From Fallopia convolvulus (Eukaryota; Streptophyta; Magnoliopsida; Caryophyllales; Polygonaceae), in the NCBI GenBank assembly GCA_964016875.1, contig OZ024734.1, positions 52,558,622-52,622,621 on the forward strand: a DNA stretch of 64,000 nucleotides, given 5' to 3'. Below are positions 1-13,538 of this stretch, one piece after another. The position numbers were made by a program, and so were the translations under genes. The first letter of the stretch is position 1; each line of letters begins with the position of its first letter. Under the pieces are notes generated by a model, which saw nothing but the letters and a program-made list of their open reading frames with translations, made no database searches and had not been told where the DNA came from.

Positions 1-779
1 GTCTTGTGGTGCTTACAATGGGGATTGAACAACCTAACTCTCACCAACTTCACCAAAATTCCACAATCAATTTCACACTCATCCAAAAGACTTAACATTT
101 TTCATCTCAACCCAAAATTTCACTTAACATTCCACTTCATCTTTGCTCTTAGGCTTTTCGTTGGATTTTCCACACTTTCTACACTGGACCGACTTTCTTA
201 TGACATCGTGCCCGATGTGGTGTGTAACTCGGTCGGACCCTTTTTCTTCACTTAAGCTCTTTACCTTCATTCCACTTTCCATTTCCAACATTTTCTTTCT
301 TTCTTTTTTTTTTCATTTTCTTTTTGCACAACAAAGATGCACTACCCACATGATTCATAACACCATTCTTTGCCCTTAAACCAAAGAGAATCTCAACTCT
401 TCAAATACAATCCAAACCTCTCTTCTAAAGTCCAATCCCATAAGGGTCAAGTCATATAAGGCTAGGAATAAGATAAGATGAAGTATCTTCGCACTGTTGT
501 TCCCTCACATTGTTCCCTCACATCAGTGCTTCATTGATTGTTCCCTTACGTTCTGTATGAACCTGTAATCTACATTACAACTTACACAAACATAGAGATC
601 GTTAGTCCTTATAGAGTTTGTCATTATCAAAACTAAAGAGGAGTATGTGACACTGGTCCCATGGTAACAGACATTGTTCCCATGATACCAGTATCCAACA
701 AGCAGGTTGCATGAGAGAAGTTGGCGACATGGGGTTGGTAGAAGTTGTAGTGGGCTCCAACCTTGTCGTTGTGCATGGA
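1..779. other. Unassigned AT-rich sequence, no gene recognised
   Basis: No supported reading frame or RNA gene is visible. Short open frames here are low-complexity T/C-rich stretches. The part above about 500 may be the eroded 3' side of the copia remnant that follows. Confidence 0.4.
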
Positions 780-879
780 GTCGGTAAGTCGAGTATGGCA
801 TGGGCAATGGCTCAAAGTGAGCTTGTTGCGGCGCATGAGTTTAAAGGTGAGAAGCCATAATATGTAGCGAGTTAAGTCT

Positions 880-1345
880 AATAGAGGGTTGATCAGTTAT
901 GGTCTTATTTTGGAAGGGTTGGAAATGTTGGTCATAGGGGAAAGTTGTCTCATCAAAGATGACATCCCTAGCTATGTAAATCATATTAGTTGGAAGAGGA
1001 AGACACACGTACCCTCTATGTTATGAACTATACCAAACAAAAATACAAGGAGATGATCTAAATTCAAATTTATTGTGAGTGTAAGGATATAAGAGAGGAC
1101 AAGACCATATGTGATTAATTCCTTGTGTTTGAATGTAGGTGAAAACGTTTCAGTACCCCCCACCCCACCCCCACCCCACCCCAATCGGACAGAAAATGCT
1201 TAATTTTTATGGAAATTGTCTTTCAACCATATTTTGAAAGATTTGAAAGTAAGAGAGTACTTGGGATTTCTGATGGAGAAAGCATATCCAAACCAATTTG
1301 GTGCAATCATCCACAAAAATAAGAACATATTTATTGCCATTAAAG
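880..1345 (-). pseudogene. Decayed Ty1/copia integrase remnant
   Basis: Read on the minus strand, about 1345 down to 1207 encodes a peptide with GNKYVLIFVDDCTKLVW followed by a KSQVLSYF-like stretch. This matches the catalytic-core region of copia integrases, which usually read Y-F-V-T-F-I-D-D-Y-S-R. About 1000 down to 930 encodes IYIARDVIFDETTFPY, matching the conserved stretch after the core in copia polyproteins. Between them are frameshifts and stops, so no functional polyprotein is encoded. Family knowledge: this integrase joins retrotransposon cDNA to host DNA. The remnant lies on the same strand as the LTR-like segment at 1881-2150 and probably belongs to the same element. Confidence 0.6.
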
Positions 1346-1868
1346 GAAGAATATGTACAACCGTACAAATGTAACACCCCCTTTTTATCGAAGAGATGCC
1401 AGTGCCCATGATGTCGGAATGTGAATCCCAACAACACCCAAGACATATGGATACAAACAAACCATAACTTAATATTACAGAATATATATATATATATAAG
1501 ATGCGGAAGTCTAATACAAAATTTGAGCAAACTCAAACGATTACAATGTTGAAATAGGAAGGATCCCACAAGTCGGAACCTCATGATTTAGTTTGCGACA
1601 GACTTGAATTGGCATGTCAGGCATGTGATGACTCAGTTAAAGTCTCAGGCTTTTGAGTGGAGAGTGTATTGGTAGCAGTATTGGCGAACATAGGAGCGGT
1701 GCCAGAGACAATGTCGATAGAAGTGAGCCGCTCATCCTCGCGTAATAGCAAGTCGAGAAGCAGTAACCCCGATTTGGTTGTTGTTGATCGAGAACCTCCT
1801 CAGGTGATGGCTCGAAGTGTGTAAGCAGAAGCAAGGAAAGTATGGTTGTTTTTATTTGGATTAGATTT

Positions 1869-2150
1869 AGGTTGATACCATGTAAACAATTGAATGTGTT
1901 TTATGAAAATATCTTGTTATCTCATTGAATGAGAAGAGGTATATTTATACAAGAGATCTAGTAATTTCTTTAGCCATAAGTTCTAGAATATTTAAAAAAT
2001 AAATTATATTTAAAAATATAAGATATTATTTTCCTAAGATATTTTTTGTCCTAATATATTTGGAAAATTACGTTGCCTTGAATAGTCATGTTTAAGTTCG
2101 TTTATGAAATTGTAATGTATGGATGTATTTTCTAGCTTGCAACCCAACTC
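1869..2150 (-). mobile_element. Possible copia LTR end with primer-binding site
   Basis: On the minus strand a segment ending TTTACA is followed directly by TGGTATCAACC (1880 down to 1869), resembling the initiator-Met tRNA primer-binding site TGGTATCA of Ty1/copia elements. Inside the putative LTR, a TATAAATA box lies on the minus strand near 1930-1940. The far LTR edge is not defined; 2150 is a guess. About 1370-1860, between this and the integrase remnant, contains a short TGTAACACCCC start typical of other LTRs and an (AT)n tract near 1485-1498, so a further insertion is likely. Confidence 0.35.
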
Positions 2151-2479
2151 ATGGCACCTTGATTTGTTAAATTTTAGTGTATTTAAAAATTAGAGATCAT
2201 AATTCCATCCCTTTATCATAACTAAAAATTTGTAAATATCAAAAAAAATTATGTAGCGAAATAGGTGATAACGTACTAATTAAATCCACGTCACATTTTA
2301 GGGCAATGGAGTCTTTAAGACGGTGATCCTACAGTTTGGGTTTTTCTTTCTTTTTTTGGTAGAAGGAGAGACATCACTTTTCAAATTTTTTGTCGTAGAA
2401 AGACTTTTTTGATGATCCTATACTTTGCGCTTTTCTATGTGTAGGACATTGATTTTATAATTATATACATTAAAAATAA
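2151..2479. other. AT-rich spacer
   Basis: Nothing recognised. AT-rich sequence with no convincing frame. Confidence 0.3.
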
Positions 2480-5140
2480 TCAGAGGTGCCACAAGCTTCA
2501 TAACCCCTCAAAAGAGTGTATTAAAAAATTCAATTCTTTTTATAAATAATTCATTGCGTGGGAGGTATAAAATATTATTGATATTTTTTAAATTTGATAC
2601 ATTATGTCCTATTTCGATAGATATATTGTAATGTGATTTTGTTATGAATAAGTAAATTAAAATACTAGTGGCTTGGGTATTGTTTATAAAAAAAATATCC
2701 GAGATAAATGGGCCACCCGATTATGCTCAGGTCTAAGTCTAAACCAAAAGTAAGGTTTTTAGGATGACCTCTTTATTTTATCGCCGCAACCTCATTTTCT
2801 TGCCATTATAAGTACATCCAATCTTATTGAGTTTTTTCATGCTTCTACTTCAAAGCCTTCCATAGTCTCATTATAGCACACATTTAGTGAAATCTTGTGG
2901 CCCTTGAATTTTCTTCTTTTGGGAATAGAGGTATGAATTTTGAGATCTTTTTTCATTTAAATAAATATCTAACCACATATATCATATCTCAAATCAAGAA
3001 TCGAGAAACAATGACATGCTTCTTCTTGTAGATCCTTGATTCAAACCCCTATATTTATTTTGATATGCCTTTTTTCTTCCAAAATGTTGCTTTATATGAC
3101 TGCTTAATTGTTTCCTTTCAAAAAACAACAATTTGTGACTTTTTTTTTGTACTACTTTTGTCTAATTATTGCAAATATCATGAAGAGTGATTATTGGGTT
3201 ATTTTGATGAAGTGGATCTTGGTACTTATATACTTATACATGATGTTAGGCTGATGAAGATCAACAAGAGAAGCTACGAATTTGTACAAAAAGGTATGAT
3301 TTCATAGGTATTTGATTCATTTGTGCAATTGAACAAATTTCAAATACTTGAAAAGGTATTCGAAGATTGGACATGTTTCAAAAAGTTTTAGTTTTACATT
3401 AGAACTTAATAGATTTCCAAGTCAAGATTTAGAATGCTAAATTAACTCATCAAATGAAATTAATATCAATATTTAGTTCATGTACATTTTGTGTGTTTTT
3501 GTATATTTTTGGGAGATCCCTCCCTATTTTACCATGTAAATTATATAATAACTTTCTCAATTATTTCAATACAGGTTTCACCAGTAGCTATTGATCTGGC
3601 GGTAGATCTGAAGGAAGGCCCCATATCACAGATTTCATGACAGCTATTGATATGGTGGTAGAACTGAAGAAAGGCCCCATATCTACCACCCTATTGCCCC
3701 ACCTAGAATGAGCAACTCCTCCAAGAAGCACAAACGAGTTATAAAAGACGTCAAGGTGACTCAAGAGCTCAAACAAATTCCTATCAAAAAGTAGCATGGA
3801 TATTACAACCATAATCTATACCAATGCACACCCAAAAACATTAGTATAAGTAAAACTCAAGAAACGACAAACGTCAACCTAAGTAGTGGCTTCCTTGGTT
3901 GGAGTTATAAGAAGAGGAAATGTAGAAATGACAAGACTATGTGGATTGTAATACTCGGATTCTTTAAATGTTAAGGCTTCGTTACTTAGTTGATTTTCAT
4001 AATTATTAAAGATTGTTCCAATTTTTGACATTCTATGAAAAATTAAGTTTAGTGTATCAACTATGATTTTTATTCATTGGGATATTTTTAAGGTAAGATC
4101 AATATATTTTACGAGTTACTAGTTTTACCCGTCGTATCATGTACGACTACGATTCGATATTTTATAGACATTATAAATATGATATTAATAAATAAAAATA
4201 TAATATAACTTTTAATATAAGTCATTTATTGCTTGTAGAATGTATAATTTTTTTATTATCAAATATTATATTCTTCACATTTTATTACTTTTTATTTATG
4301 TAAATTTAGGGCTTATCAAATATTTTAATACATGAATTGAACATTTTATTATCTATTTTTATAAATTTTAAAATTATAAATATTTGTCATTAATTTTATA
4401 TAATATCTATAAATAAATTCGTCAAAAGATATATGCTAAAAGATTTATATTTATTCTAAAATATTTTATCTTTAATCTTAAATCCTTGTATAAGGAAGTT
4501 TTTAAAAGATATCGTTATACTAAATAGATATTTTTTTGATGTTAAAGATAGATTTAAATAGTTAAAGAAAAATTTAATAGAAAAAGTTAAAATATTAGGA
4601 ATAAAAATTAATTTTATAATTATAAAGTGGGACCAGAATCGTTATGGTGACTCGAAAAGGCACAACTTTAATATATAGTTATAGATAGGTACAAGTGTAA
4701 TACACATTTTTAAAATGATTTTATTTATTAGACACAACTTTTTCTATAAATTAACCCAACCTCTTTTACCTTATATATGTTTTCAACTCTAATTTTTTGG
4801 TACTTTGACTTTCAACTCCAATTTCCACCCTATATGCTATGTTCATCCATTTCTCATGTTGAAACTTGCCGCCTCTACTTGGTGGTCATCGAGCTCATCG
4901 TTTCTCATGCACCACCTTGTTTTGCCTAGCCTTCGTCGCCGCTCCAGCTACTTCCTCTGACTTTATGGCTCTTTTAAAGAGCGGACCATGTTGCTCACAA
5001 CTTGACTCTCCACCTTGTTTTGCCTAGCCTTCGTCGCCGCTCCAGCTACTTCCTCTGACTTTATGGCTCTTTTAAAGAGCGGACCATGTTGCTCACAACT
5101 TGACTCTGTGGAAATATCGGGACGTGTTGGGTTGAGCGCA
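2480..5140 (+). repeat. Diverged dispersed repeat, left copy of an inverted pair
   Basis: About 2680-3560 aligns by eye with the reverse complement of 33290-34455. Shared landmarks are the phrases 'taggtctaaaccaaa', 'ttattttatc' and 'gaggtatgaattttgagatc'. About 3570-4110 and 4680-5110 align with the reverse complement of 19900-20725; landmarks are 'gaaggaaggccccata', 'aagattgttccaat' and 'tttctcatgcaccacctt'. A stretch of about 540 bp (4130-4670) is present only in this copy. No domain-bearing protein is visible, so the repeat class is unknown. The two copies differ too much for a recent duplication. Confidence 0.65.
4912..5107 (+). repeat. Exact 98-bp tandem duplication
   Basis: A unit beginning CCACCTTGTTTTGCC at 4912 repeats at 5010 with the same spacing and, by eye, no differences. 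It lies in the left copy of the inverted repeat pair and is single in the partner copy near 19990-20080. It is therefore a young local duplication. Confidence 0.9.
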
Positions 5141-6298
5141 CACATGCGCGGACGGGCCTAGCACACAAGTCCATGGGGTTCCATCCTAAAACCAATTGGC
5201 AATAAAAGTAACCCAAGGGTATATATGTAGGCTAATTTTACTTTAGATTTTAGATGTGGGATAGACTTATTTCTCAACAGACTCGTCATTCTCGAAACTT
5301 TAAGTTGTTTTCACTAGTAACAAGGGAATAAATTGTGCTTGTTTCGTCATTTGCACCACCTAAGTTAAAGTACTTCCTATAAAGCTAAGGGTCGAAAATT
5401 AGTCTATATACCTTGCGTAAAAAATGCAGGTGGTAAAAAGATTGATTGTGAATGTGTGGAGAGTGATGTACGGGTTATATAGATGATAAATCCACCGATA
5501 TCTGACATGTAACCCAATTCACCCATCACCCGTTTTTGTTCCGGGTTTCACCCTTTATTTTAATCGGGTTATTCAAATGGGTCGATTACTACAGATCGCC
5601 TAATAAAAAATCCTGAAGTTACTGGGCGATCTATCAAGGGCTCCTGCATATGAAGCTGATAATCGAGATGTTGGGACGAAAAGACGTTTTTTGTGTCAGT
5701 GGAATGGAGGCAGAGGTGGTGGTACTCAAAATGGTTGTGTTCATGGACTATGCAATTTATCGTCTCAGTACAATCCCTTCTTGCTGATCATACCCGATCT
5801 ATGGATTGGACAAACGATTCACTTGCTGAAATCAAAATTAAAGATTTGACTCAATTTTTGCTATTGGCGATCGGGAGGCTTCAATTTGTAGACATTAGAC
5901 AAGAGTCTACCGTGGCAAGAGATCCTTTGCTGAAACTATGATTTGAAACCAAGTTAAGCTATGCTTATTGCTTTGGCATAACTAGTAGGTTCACATTTTC
6001 ATAAATATGATCTTTCTGAAATGATGCAACCTAAATATTTAGCCCAAATGTACAATAGTCATGTAAATAGTTGAAATATGAAGTAAGACCAAGTTAGCTC
6101 CGTCACTGCTTTGAAATAAATAGCTTCACATTTTCATTCAAGACTGAATGAAGCACGAGATCCATAACTAAATACACAATCCCTAGTACAACACTAACAG
6201 CTATACTAAACCGGCATAAACGTTTCATGAAAAATCCATTCTCTTATTGTTTAAACATAATCTACACATGAAGACGTACGTACCATTCGTAAATCTTC
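5141..6298. other. Intergenic region downstream of the VSR gene
   Basis: No gene is supported. A plus-strand open frame at 5693-5941 (82 codons) has no recognisable domain and no close start context. The last few hundred bases probably contain the 3' untranslated region of the VSR gene (minus strand). Confidence 0.4.
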
Positions 6299-9200
6299 TC
6301 ATGCTCGTTCCACATTAACATGATTTGGAACTTCTGACTGACTGTCAAGTGGCATGTATTGTGCCATTATTGCTCTGATCTCCGAATCCATGTACGACTG
6401 CAAAAGCAAAGCAAAGAAAATAAGTATATGGATCAACTATCATGGAAGCCAAAGATACTACCATTCAACATGAGAGAACACAGACATGAACAATACTGAA
6501 AATAAAAATTGTAATACTCAATCAATTCGACATTATATATATCCGGGAAATTTTGGGGCACATCCTCATGCTCATTGGCTTTTATACAGTGCCTTTAAGG
6601 TGGATTTAGTCCTTATATCAATTTTGGTGCATTCTAACTAAATTCAGTTATTATTATCACATGATTGAACTTTAGTTTTCCTTGGGTCTATCAGGCACAT
6701 CCTCCTGACATGTTCAGGTTAATGGTACCCCCATCTTGACCCCCCAGATCCCGCTTGATTGGGACTATATTGGGTGATGATGTTGATATAATCTGGGAAA
6801 ATATGAAGGGATATAGATTTCGATATAGAGCTTACCCTTATTCTATACTTGTAAATCAGGTAGCCCCCACCAGCAGCCATGGCCAAGCCTATCAAGATGA
6901 CCCAAAAAACAGACCAAGTTGATTTTGCCTCTGCAGCGGACTTGCCTGCCAAACAAAACAACGGAGTAAGGAAAAGGAGGATTTAAAAGGGGCAAGAAAA
7001 TATTGTTATCAGTCCAGTGGTGATTGCTGTTTTAGCTTTACTTATGCATGCATCATGCTCCCTCATGTACAAAAGACCTCCAGAGCAACTACAGTCATAG
7101 CTTCCCCATGTATTCTTGCAGGAGCATTCAGGACACTGGCATGCGCTTTTCTCTTTGCATTCATCAATGTCTGAGAAACAATAGTGAAGTTTCAGAAGGC
7201 TTCAATATAAATAAATTATACTCCCTCCATCCAGCAAAATGTGTCCCATTTTAGCCTTGAAATTTTAATCAATAGATGTAATTTTTGATATTTTAAGTGT
7301 TGACCATTTTCCTCTTCTATCTCTTTACCCGTTGGTTAAAAAGAGACATGCAAAATTAAGTAATAAAAAAGTAACTAAAAACAGAAATATTTTAGCCCAA
7401 ACGATGACACACTTAAAAATTGTGTCAAGCTAAAATGACACTTATTATTGAACAGAAGCATTATCATACGAAAAATGTAATTAAACTAAAGTTGAGTGTG
7501 GACTGTGGATTATATTCAAGTCATAGATATTGAGTGTTCCAGGGATAAGGTTTTTCACAGCAACAGTGTGTATGATGAATGGAAAGAACATTTACCTTCA
7601 CAACTATGGATACCGTCACCTTTGAAACCTGGAGGACACTTGCATTTCTCACCATCATCCTGTCCGTGCCAAAGTAAGAAATCACATCCTATACCATTTA
7701 GCAAAAGATAAAGAGAATGTTATGTTAACTCACCAGGCAAGCAGTAAAAGTCTGTCCATTACGAGTTTCATGCCAACATCCTCCATGGTTTACCATGCAT
7801 CTTCCAGGGCCACTGGCTGCTCAAAGAAAAACAAGACAAGGATTATGCAAATGTTATGAATATTGACCACTATAAATGTATAAAGCTTGATGACCCATAT
7901 TAAGTTCGTATGAAGGCAGAAACGCATTTCAGATATTTCATGTAAAGCAAAGCAGAGGAAACCAACTCATTGCTCTGAGATTTTGTAATTCATAGTTGCA
8001 AGGTTGAAACGAAGACACATCTCATAGAAAGAATGAAAACACTAAAGTCAGTAAATAGAGCACCAAGAGGAAAAATGATATAAAGATCAAGCATGTGCGT
8101 ACAAACAAAGCAGCTGTTTGTCAAGGTTCTGACCCTTTTTACTTATTTGCGATGAATTTTCTCATGTCACTGGACAAGAGACGATTCATTTCATGAAACA
8201 TCATATTGGATAATATGATGTATACAAAAGAAGAGTCAAATAATATGAGTGCAAAATCTTACAGGAATGTTGGATAAAACCAATGCTGTCATTCATTTTA
8301 ACTAAAAGATAAGGAACTCATTATTATCAAGTCACCATAATAATCAACCACAGCAATGTTGGCTAAATTGTGTGAATTACAGCAATGTTAAGATATTGTA
8401 AACAGCCTTGCCAAAATATTTAGGCAAAGTTCCCGGAGTGAATAACAGGAACACCTAACAGAGAAAAAGCATTACTCATGTTGGATAAAGAAAGGAACCC
8501 TTTTTAGAATTTTTTCTACACAAATGAACCAAATGCAATGTTGTGCTGATCATGGGGAGGATCAGCGCATTAGAATAAGCAAATATAACGGTTACAGAGA
8601 AAATTCATAGTAGAAGGGAGGGATCGGGATTGGTGGTGTATTCTACCTTTACATGTACTGTAACCATCTCCTTTAAACTGCACCCCATTCACAAGTGGGC
8701 ATTCACACACCCTCCCCCGAAATGTATCCTGGATAAATGACAAGAAGTCTCAGAAAAAAAAAAGGGAAAAGGCAAACAAAGAATTACGAGGATGAAAATA
8801 ATAGAACAAAAAAAATTGACGCAGCAAATACCTTGCATGCAGTTATATTGGCAACTTTATCTTGCCAACAACCGCCATTATTATCAAGGCACTCATTTGT
8901 CTCAATATCTGTTAATATACAATGGAAGTCAGTAAAGCCACCTATGAACAGCAAAACATAAACTTATGTTATAAGCTCAACAAAACAAATGATCTAAAAC
9001 CCTACCTTCAGCCAAGCAAGCAGCAGGTTCAGTAGTTTCCTCAAAACCAGAACAAATGGCCTTCAGAACAGACCCTCTTTCCAATTTCCCTGAAGGTAAT
9101 TAATTTCAGATGATGGATATTTAAGCATATAAAATTAAGAAAACGCCACCAACCCTTATAATTAGGATTTTTCATTTTGGTACTAAAATAATTATTATTC

Positions 9201-11747
9201 CAATGACAATATTCTAACTGTAAAAAAGAATACAATAAAATAAAACCTCATAAATCAGATCGAAATGACAAACTTCCTACATCTCTGGTGATGGAAACAG
9301 AAAAGAAGGGAGGTAGAGAGACAGAGACATATGTGGTCCGTATAGAGGCAATGGCAATGAAATTCAAACTTCTATCTTGCAAAGGATGCCACCCCCATTT
9401 ATGGTTTTAGCACATGAAGAGACGTGATTTATTTAAGACATTTGGGTCTTTTTCCATCCAAAAAAACACAAGCTTTTTTATGTAACGGTTAACATTTTTT
9501 TCCCAAAAGATCTTTTATCACTAATATGCTAATTGGTTATGCGCATCAATAATAAATCAAAGTCATATTCAAAAGATCATATTCTAAATAGTGAATACAA
9601 ACTCGTCGCCAAAATTAAATGCCTTTTACTAGGAGTATATGTGGAATATTGAAACATAAGTATAAGAATGTTACCTCGGTATTGGTGATTGTTCACAACA
9701 AGAGTTGGTAATATGGTTACATCACCTCTGGATCCTTTGCCAATCTAAGACACAGAAATGGGGATAGAATATCATTACCATAAAGCTAACAAAGAAAAGG
9801 AAACTACATAGAGTAATTGTAGAAATCATGTTTTTACTCATCCTAAATAACAGAATACTGAAAATATAAGATATGCTGAAAGAGTGATTAGAGGCAGCAT
9901 TACTTGAGCCTCTTGCTCTTGTTTCAGCAGAGGATTATCAGAATCGGAATCAGCATCTCCTATACATTTCTCAATCTCCTTAATATCAAGTCCTGTAACC
10001 ATGATGAAAACTTTAGGAATAGATCATCTACAACAAAATTACTATATCTGAATTATAAAGGGAATGGCATTACCCAAGGATTTGATCACACCATCAGCGC
10101 ATTCTTTGTTGTATTTCTTCTCCTTCATTGGACATCTAATTTCAAAATCAGTCACATAATCCCACCAAACCCAGGGCCTTTTTCTCTCATTCGCTACTTT
10201 AAATACACAAAGCTGCCTCAGATTTTCAAGCACTACATCCTTTCCATCATACCCTTTGTTGAAATCCTGCTCAGGATCCGGGGCACAATATCTTCCATGG
10301 TTGATGCACTGTGATGTGCACTGTTTACTCCTTGTAAATGCCTGAGGGCAGTACCATGTGATGTAATGAGGTGTAAATTGAGTGTAGCCACCTTTCTCAA
10401 GAAGTTGTGCAGCACCCTTGAAATCTTTTATAAATGACATTAGCATTTCACATTTAACACCACATTCACTATTGCTAGTAGTCCACAATTCATACTCCAC
10501 TCGATCATCAGGATGGGGAACAGCTTCTCTCCAATCAAGATTGACATTAATCATATCCCCATTATCAAAAGCTTTCTTCAGAGTCTCTCCAAATCTTTTT
10601 TCAATGAGCGCAGATGGTATAGTTATATTCTCGATATATTTTGCAGATGAGCTATCTTCTTCTGGTGTGTCCATAGTTATCAAAGGCTCATCAATGTCAT
10701 CTGCCACAAGTACAGCCGCAGCCCCAGCTTTCTGTGCATTCCAAACTTTCAAAGCAAAAAAGCACTCTGCGAAGAAATCCAAAAATGAAATTGGCTAATC
10801 AATACCAAAACATAATGATAAGTAAAGCACTAAAATATCATATAATCTAAGAACCATAACAAATTATTTGGGAGATCAAATAAATAAGATGAATATATGG
10901 TCCTTTATTTCTTGCAAAGACATCGAACTGCCTTACTTCCCAATGAGATTTTTTTTCTCAAAAACTAAGAGTAAATCAAAATTCTTTGATATGCTCGTGC
11001 CAGCCAGCCAGGTGGTTAGAGCACTGTCCTAATATAAGTGGTTGAGACTCCCAGTTCGTGATAGATCAAGATAGAAGACAGGATCAAATAGATATTAGAG
11101 AAGCTGAAATGTTCCATTTGCACTAAAGGATCAACACTAAGCAGGCCCTATCTCTTTCACATTGATAGAATCATCAGCTAAGGTCATCATACCTAATCAA
11201 ATATCCGATCTTTCAGTTACTCTGATCATTTGCTGGTATAAATGAGGCAAGATAATCGGCAAAAGATGAGGCAAAAAATTCTCAAGCAACAAAACAATCA
11301 GCTTTAAAAAATGAGGCAAAACAAACATTAGCAAACTATAGATCAATTCCTACTTAAAATTCAGCCACCTCAGCGTCCATCCTCATCATGAAAAATAACA
11401 ATTATTCATCTAGAAGTAAACGAACCTCCACGATCGAGCAAGACGAAGGTAGGCATGGCGCCAGGCTTCCTTTCGAAAGAGATGCTGGAATCGCTGAATT
11501 CCTTGCATCCCTTGCGATTATCCTTGGGATAAGCAACGATTCCCGCCATGCTTCCGCCATATTGAGGAATCCCGAAGTTGCCGATGGATGTGTCATATGT
11601 TCCCTTGATCTTATCAGGAGAAGTAACTCTCAAGCTGTTCTTTTCCACTACAAATCGAGATTCGACGGGGTAAAGTAGAAACCCTAGGTGGAGGTGAAGC
11701 AGAAAGAGGAAAAGGAGGAAACTCGGCTTCTGGTGCTTCACTCCCAT
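6299..11747 (-). CDS. VSR3: Vacuolar sorting receptor (BP-80/VSR family), complete, 12 exons
   Basis: A type I membrane receptor that sorts soluble cargo to the vacuole. Exons in order (minus): 11747-11426, 10766-10074, 9992-9904, 9744-9675, 9089-9006, 8908-8832, 8728-8647, 7816-7734, 7659-7596, 7170-7042, 6945-6836, 6397-6299. All junctions are GT-AG and stay in phase, giving 633 aa, the usual family length. There is a signal peptide of about 30 residues. The PA (protease-associated) domain starts at RFVVEKNSL and includes LITMDTPEED. The VSR central domain has HYITWYCP and WVWWDYVTDF. Three Cys-rich EGF-like repeats follow (NECLDNNGGCW, CMVNHGGCWHE, and a calcium-binding type starting DIDECKEK). 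One membrane segment is WSVFWVILIGLAMAAGGGYL. The short cytosolic tail carries the YMPL adaptor-binding motif. The EGF and tail sequence resembles the Arabidopsis VSR3/VSR4 branch; the paralogue number is inferred. Introns hold MITE and SINE-like insertions. Confidence 0.96.
6545..6760 (-). repeat. SINE-like repeat, copy 1
   Basis: Located in the last VSR intron. Its reverse complement matches 60195-60440 and, in part, 12810-12920. Shared phrases are GTATAAAAGCCAATGAGC, AATGCACCAA and GTGA(T/C)AATAATAACTGAAT. The GGTCTGGGGGG-like start resembles the reverse complement of an Au-type tRNA-derived SINE, but that name is tentative. Confidence 0.5.
7219..7460. mobile_element. Degenerate Stowaway-like MITE in a VSR intron
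   Basis: The left end is TA followed by CTCCCTCCATCCAGCAAAA. The other end holds a complementary stretch (GTGTCAAGCTAAAATGACAC) but has lost the terminal GGAGGGAG. CTCCCTCCGT-type ends with TA duplication are the hallmark of Stowaway MITEs moved by mariner transposases. Confidence 0.55.
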
Positions 11748-13538
11748 GGCGATCAGAGTAATCTCGAAGAGAATCTAGCAGTTGCAAAAAAGACGGGATT
11801 TGCCAAATTTGGATTGAGAGAAAACGATGGGAGTGAAGAAGTTTCAAGCGTTCGTCATCGATTCAACTCTTCTTCAAATATTTTAAAAGCAAAAAAAGGA
11901 ACCGTAGAATAATAGAAGACTCATCATCATGGGAGTGAAGCACCAGAAGATTAAATATTTAGCTAAATAACATCTTATCATCATTCATAAGTCAAAACTA
12001 TATACTAAACGGAGGTTAAAACAATTATTAGACGACACATATCACTTTTAGATTAAATCACACCACCCCTTTTATTAAAACTAATCTTTGGCAAAATAAT
12101 TAAGTTTTATATAAAGATATTGTAATGTACAATCTTATATCACTATAATTCATGGATAGAAAATCTCATGCTTAATTTTTAAAAAATTATCTTTTATTTT
12201 TTGATATGATAAATAGGAAGATTATTAAGATATTTTTATGCTATATATTATACAAATATTATGATATTTATTTTATTTTTAGATAGAATACATATGTTAG
12301 GTTTAGATAATTAAGTTCAATATAAAGATAGTGTAATGTACGTACAATCTTCTATCACTATAATTAAGTTTATTTTGAACGGTCCATGCATATAATAAAT
12401 TAATAAATTTTTATCTTATTATTACTTATCTATTTTCATAATTAAATAAATTATCATGTTTTAGATATTAATTTAATTCGTAATACTAATAAAATATTAT
12501 TGTTTCAAATAAATAAGTTTTATACTCCATGGTTTATTGATTTTAAGTATTTATTCAAAATTTATATTTAAGCATTTACATAATTATTTTTCTCGGGTAA
12601 TTAATATATTCAAATATTTTTATTTAAGAAAAACTCGTACAAGGTACGGAAATACATACTAGTTTGTAAACTAAAATAAAATACGTAGTAGTAAATAAAT
12701 TTTTAAAAACTGTCAATAATATAATGGAATTTCTAATGTGTGCTATGTAAACATAATAAAAATACTCATCATCATCGACTCATTGAGGCTCCGCTACAAG
12801 TCTACAACGGAATCTAAGGGTCAAGATGGGGGTACCCCTGCCCAATAGAAAGGGGGTACGCCCGATAGACCCATAACAAACTGAAAATCGGTTATGTGAC
12901 AATAATAACTGAATTTGGTTTCTTAAAATTTTAAATTACTACTTAGTTTATTTTTTTAAAAAAAATATTAAATTTAATTTAGATAATACTGTATTTTTAA
13001 AATAATTTCTAAAATAAAAATATGAATACATGAATTTTGTTATAATTGTTATTAAATTATTAGTTTATTTTTTGGGGAAACTCAACTCAAGCAAGGATTT
13101 GGTGTATATTTGTGTTATTTTTAGATAAACTTTAGCCTTATTTTAGAGAGGATTTATATAATCTTGAAGCATCTCGTTAGTTAGTACTTGTACTTGCAGT
13201 AATTTGTGTAGTGTTAAAATGTCACATTATTAGCTAAGGCCTCGTGAGTCGTGTCTTTCATAAAATTAATTCAAGATTTAATGGTCCCCAATTTGAGATC
13301 TACGAATTACATGGTCTCGGACCTCAGTCGATATCGAAATTGGACCTTGTATTGCTAGCCTCAGAAAAATGAGTGATGATATTCGCCTAATCATTTTCAC
13401 CTAACCTTTTTTTTCCATTGAAAAAATAGACACGTGTTATCCGTGGTTATTTTAAAAGCATTAAATGTTTCAGTATATTTTTCTACGTACTAGATCAAGT
13501 CTAGCTAGATTCGGGCAGGTCGTGGAATCAAAGTTAGA
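11748..13538. other. AT-rich intergenic region upstream of the VSR gene
   Basis: The first part must include the VSR promoter and 5' untranslated region (minus strand). Beyond about 11950 the sequence is highly AT-rich, with no supported gene. It contains one partial SINE-like copy, listed separately. Confidence 0.4.
12795..12925 (+). repeat. SINE-like repeat, partial copy 2
   Basis: Contains GGTCAAGATGGGGGTACC, GATAGACCC and TATGTGACAATAATAACTGA. These match the reverse complement of 6545-6760 and the direct sequence of 60200-60360. The distal half is missing. Confidence 0.5.

Noticed and set aside
4963..5145. 60-codon minus-strand frame
   Set aside because: Created by the 98-bp tandem duplication; no similarity to known proteins.
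10418..10798. 126-codon plus-strand frame opposite the VSR gene
   Set aside because: It is the antisense shadow of the large VSR exon 2 (10074-10766) and resembles no protein.
10998..11070. tRNA-like stretch in VSR intron 1 ('ccaggtggttagagcactgt')
   Set aside because: It has an A-box-like part, but no complete cloverleaf and no good B box. At most a SINE trace.
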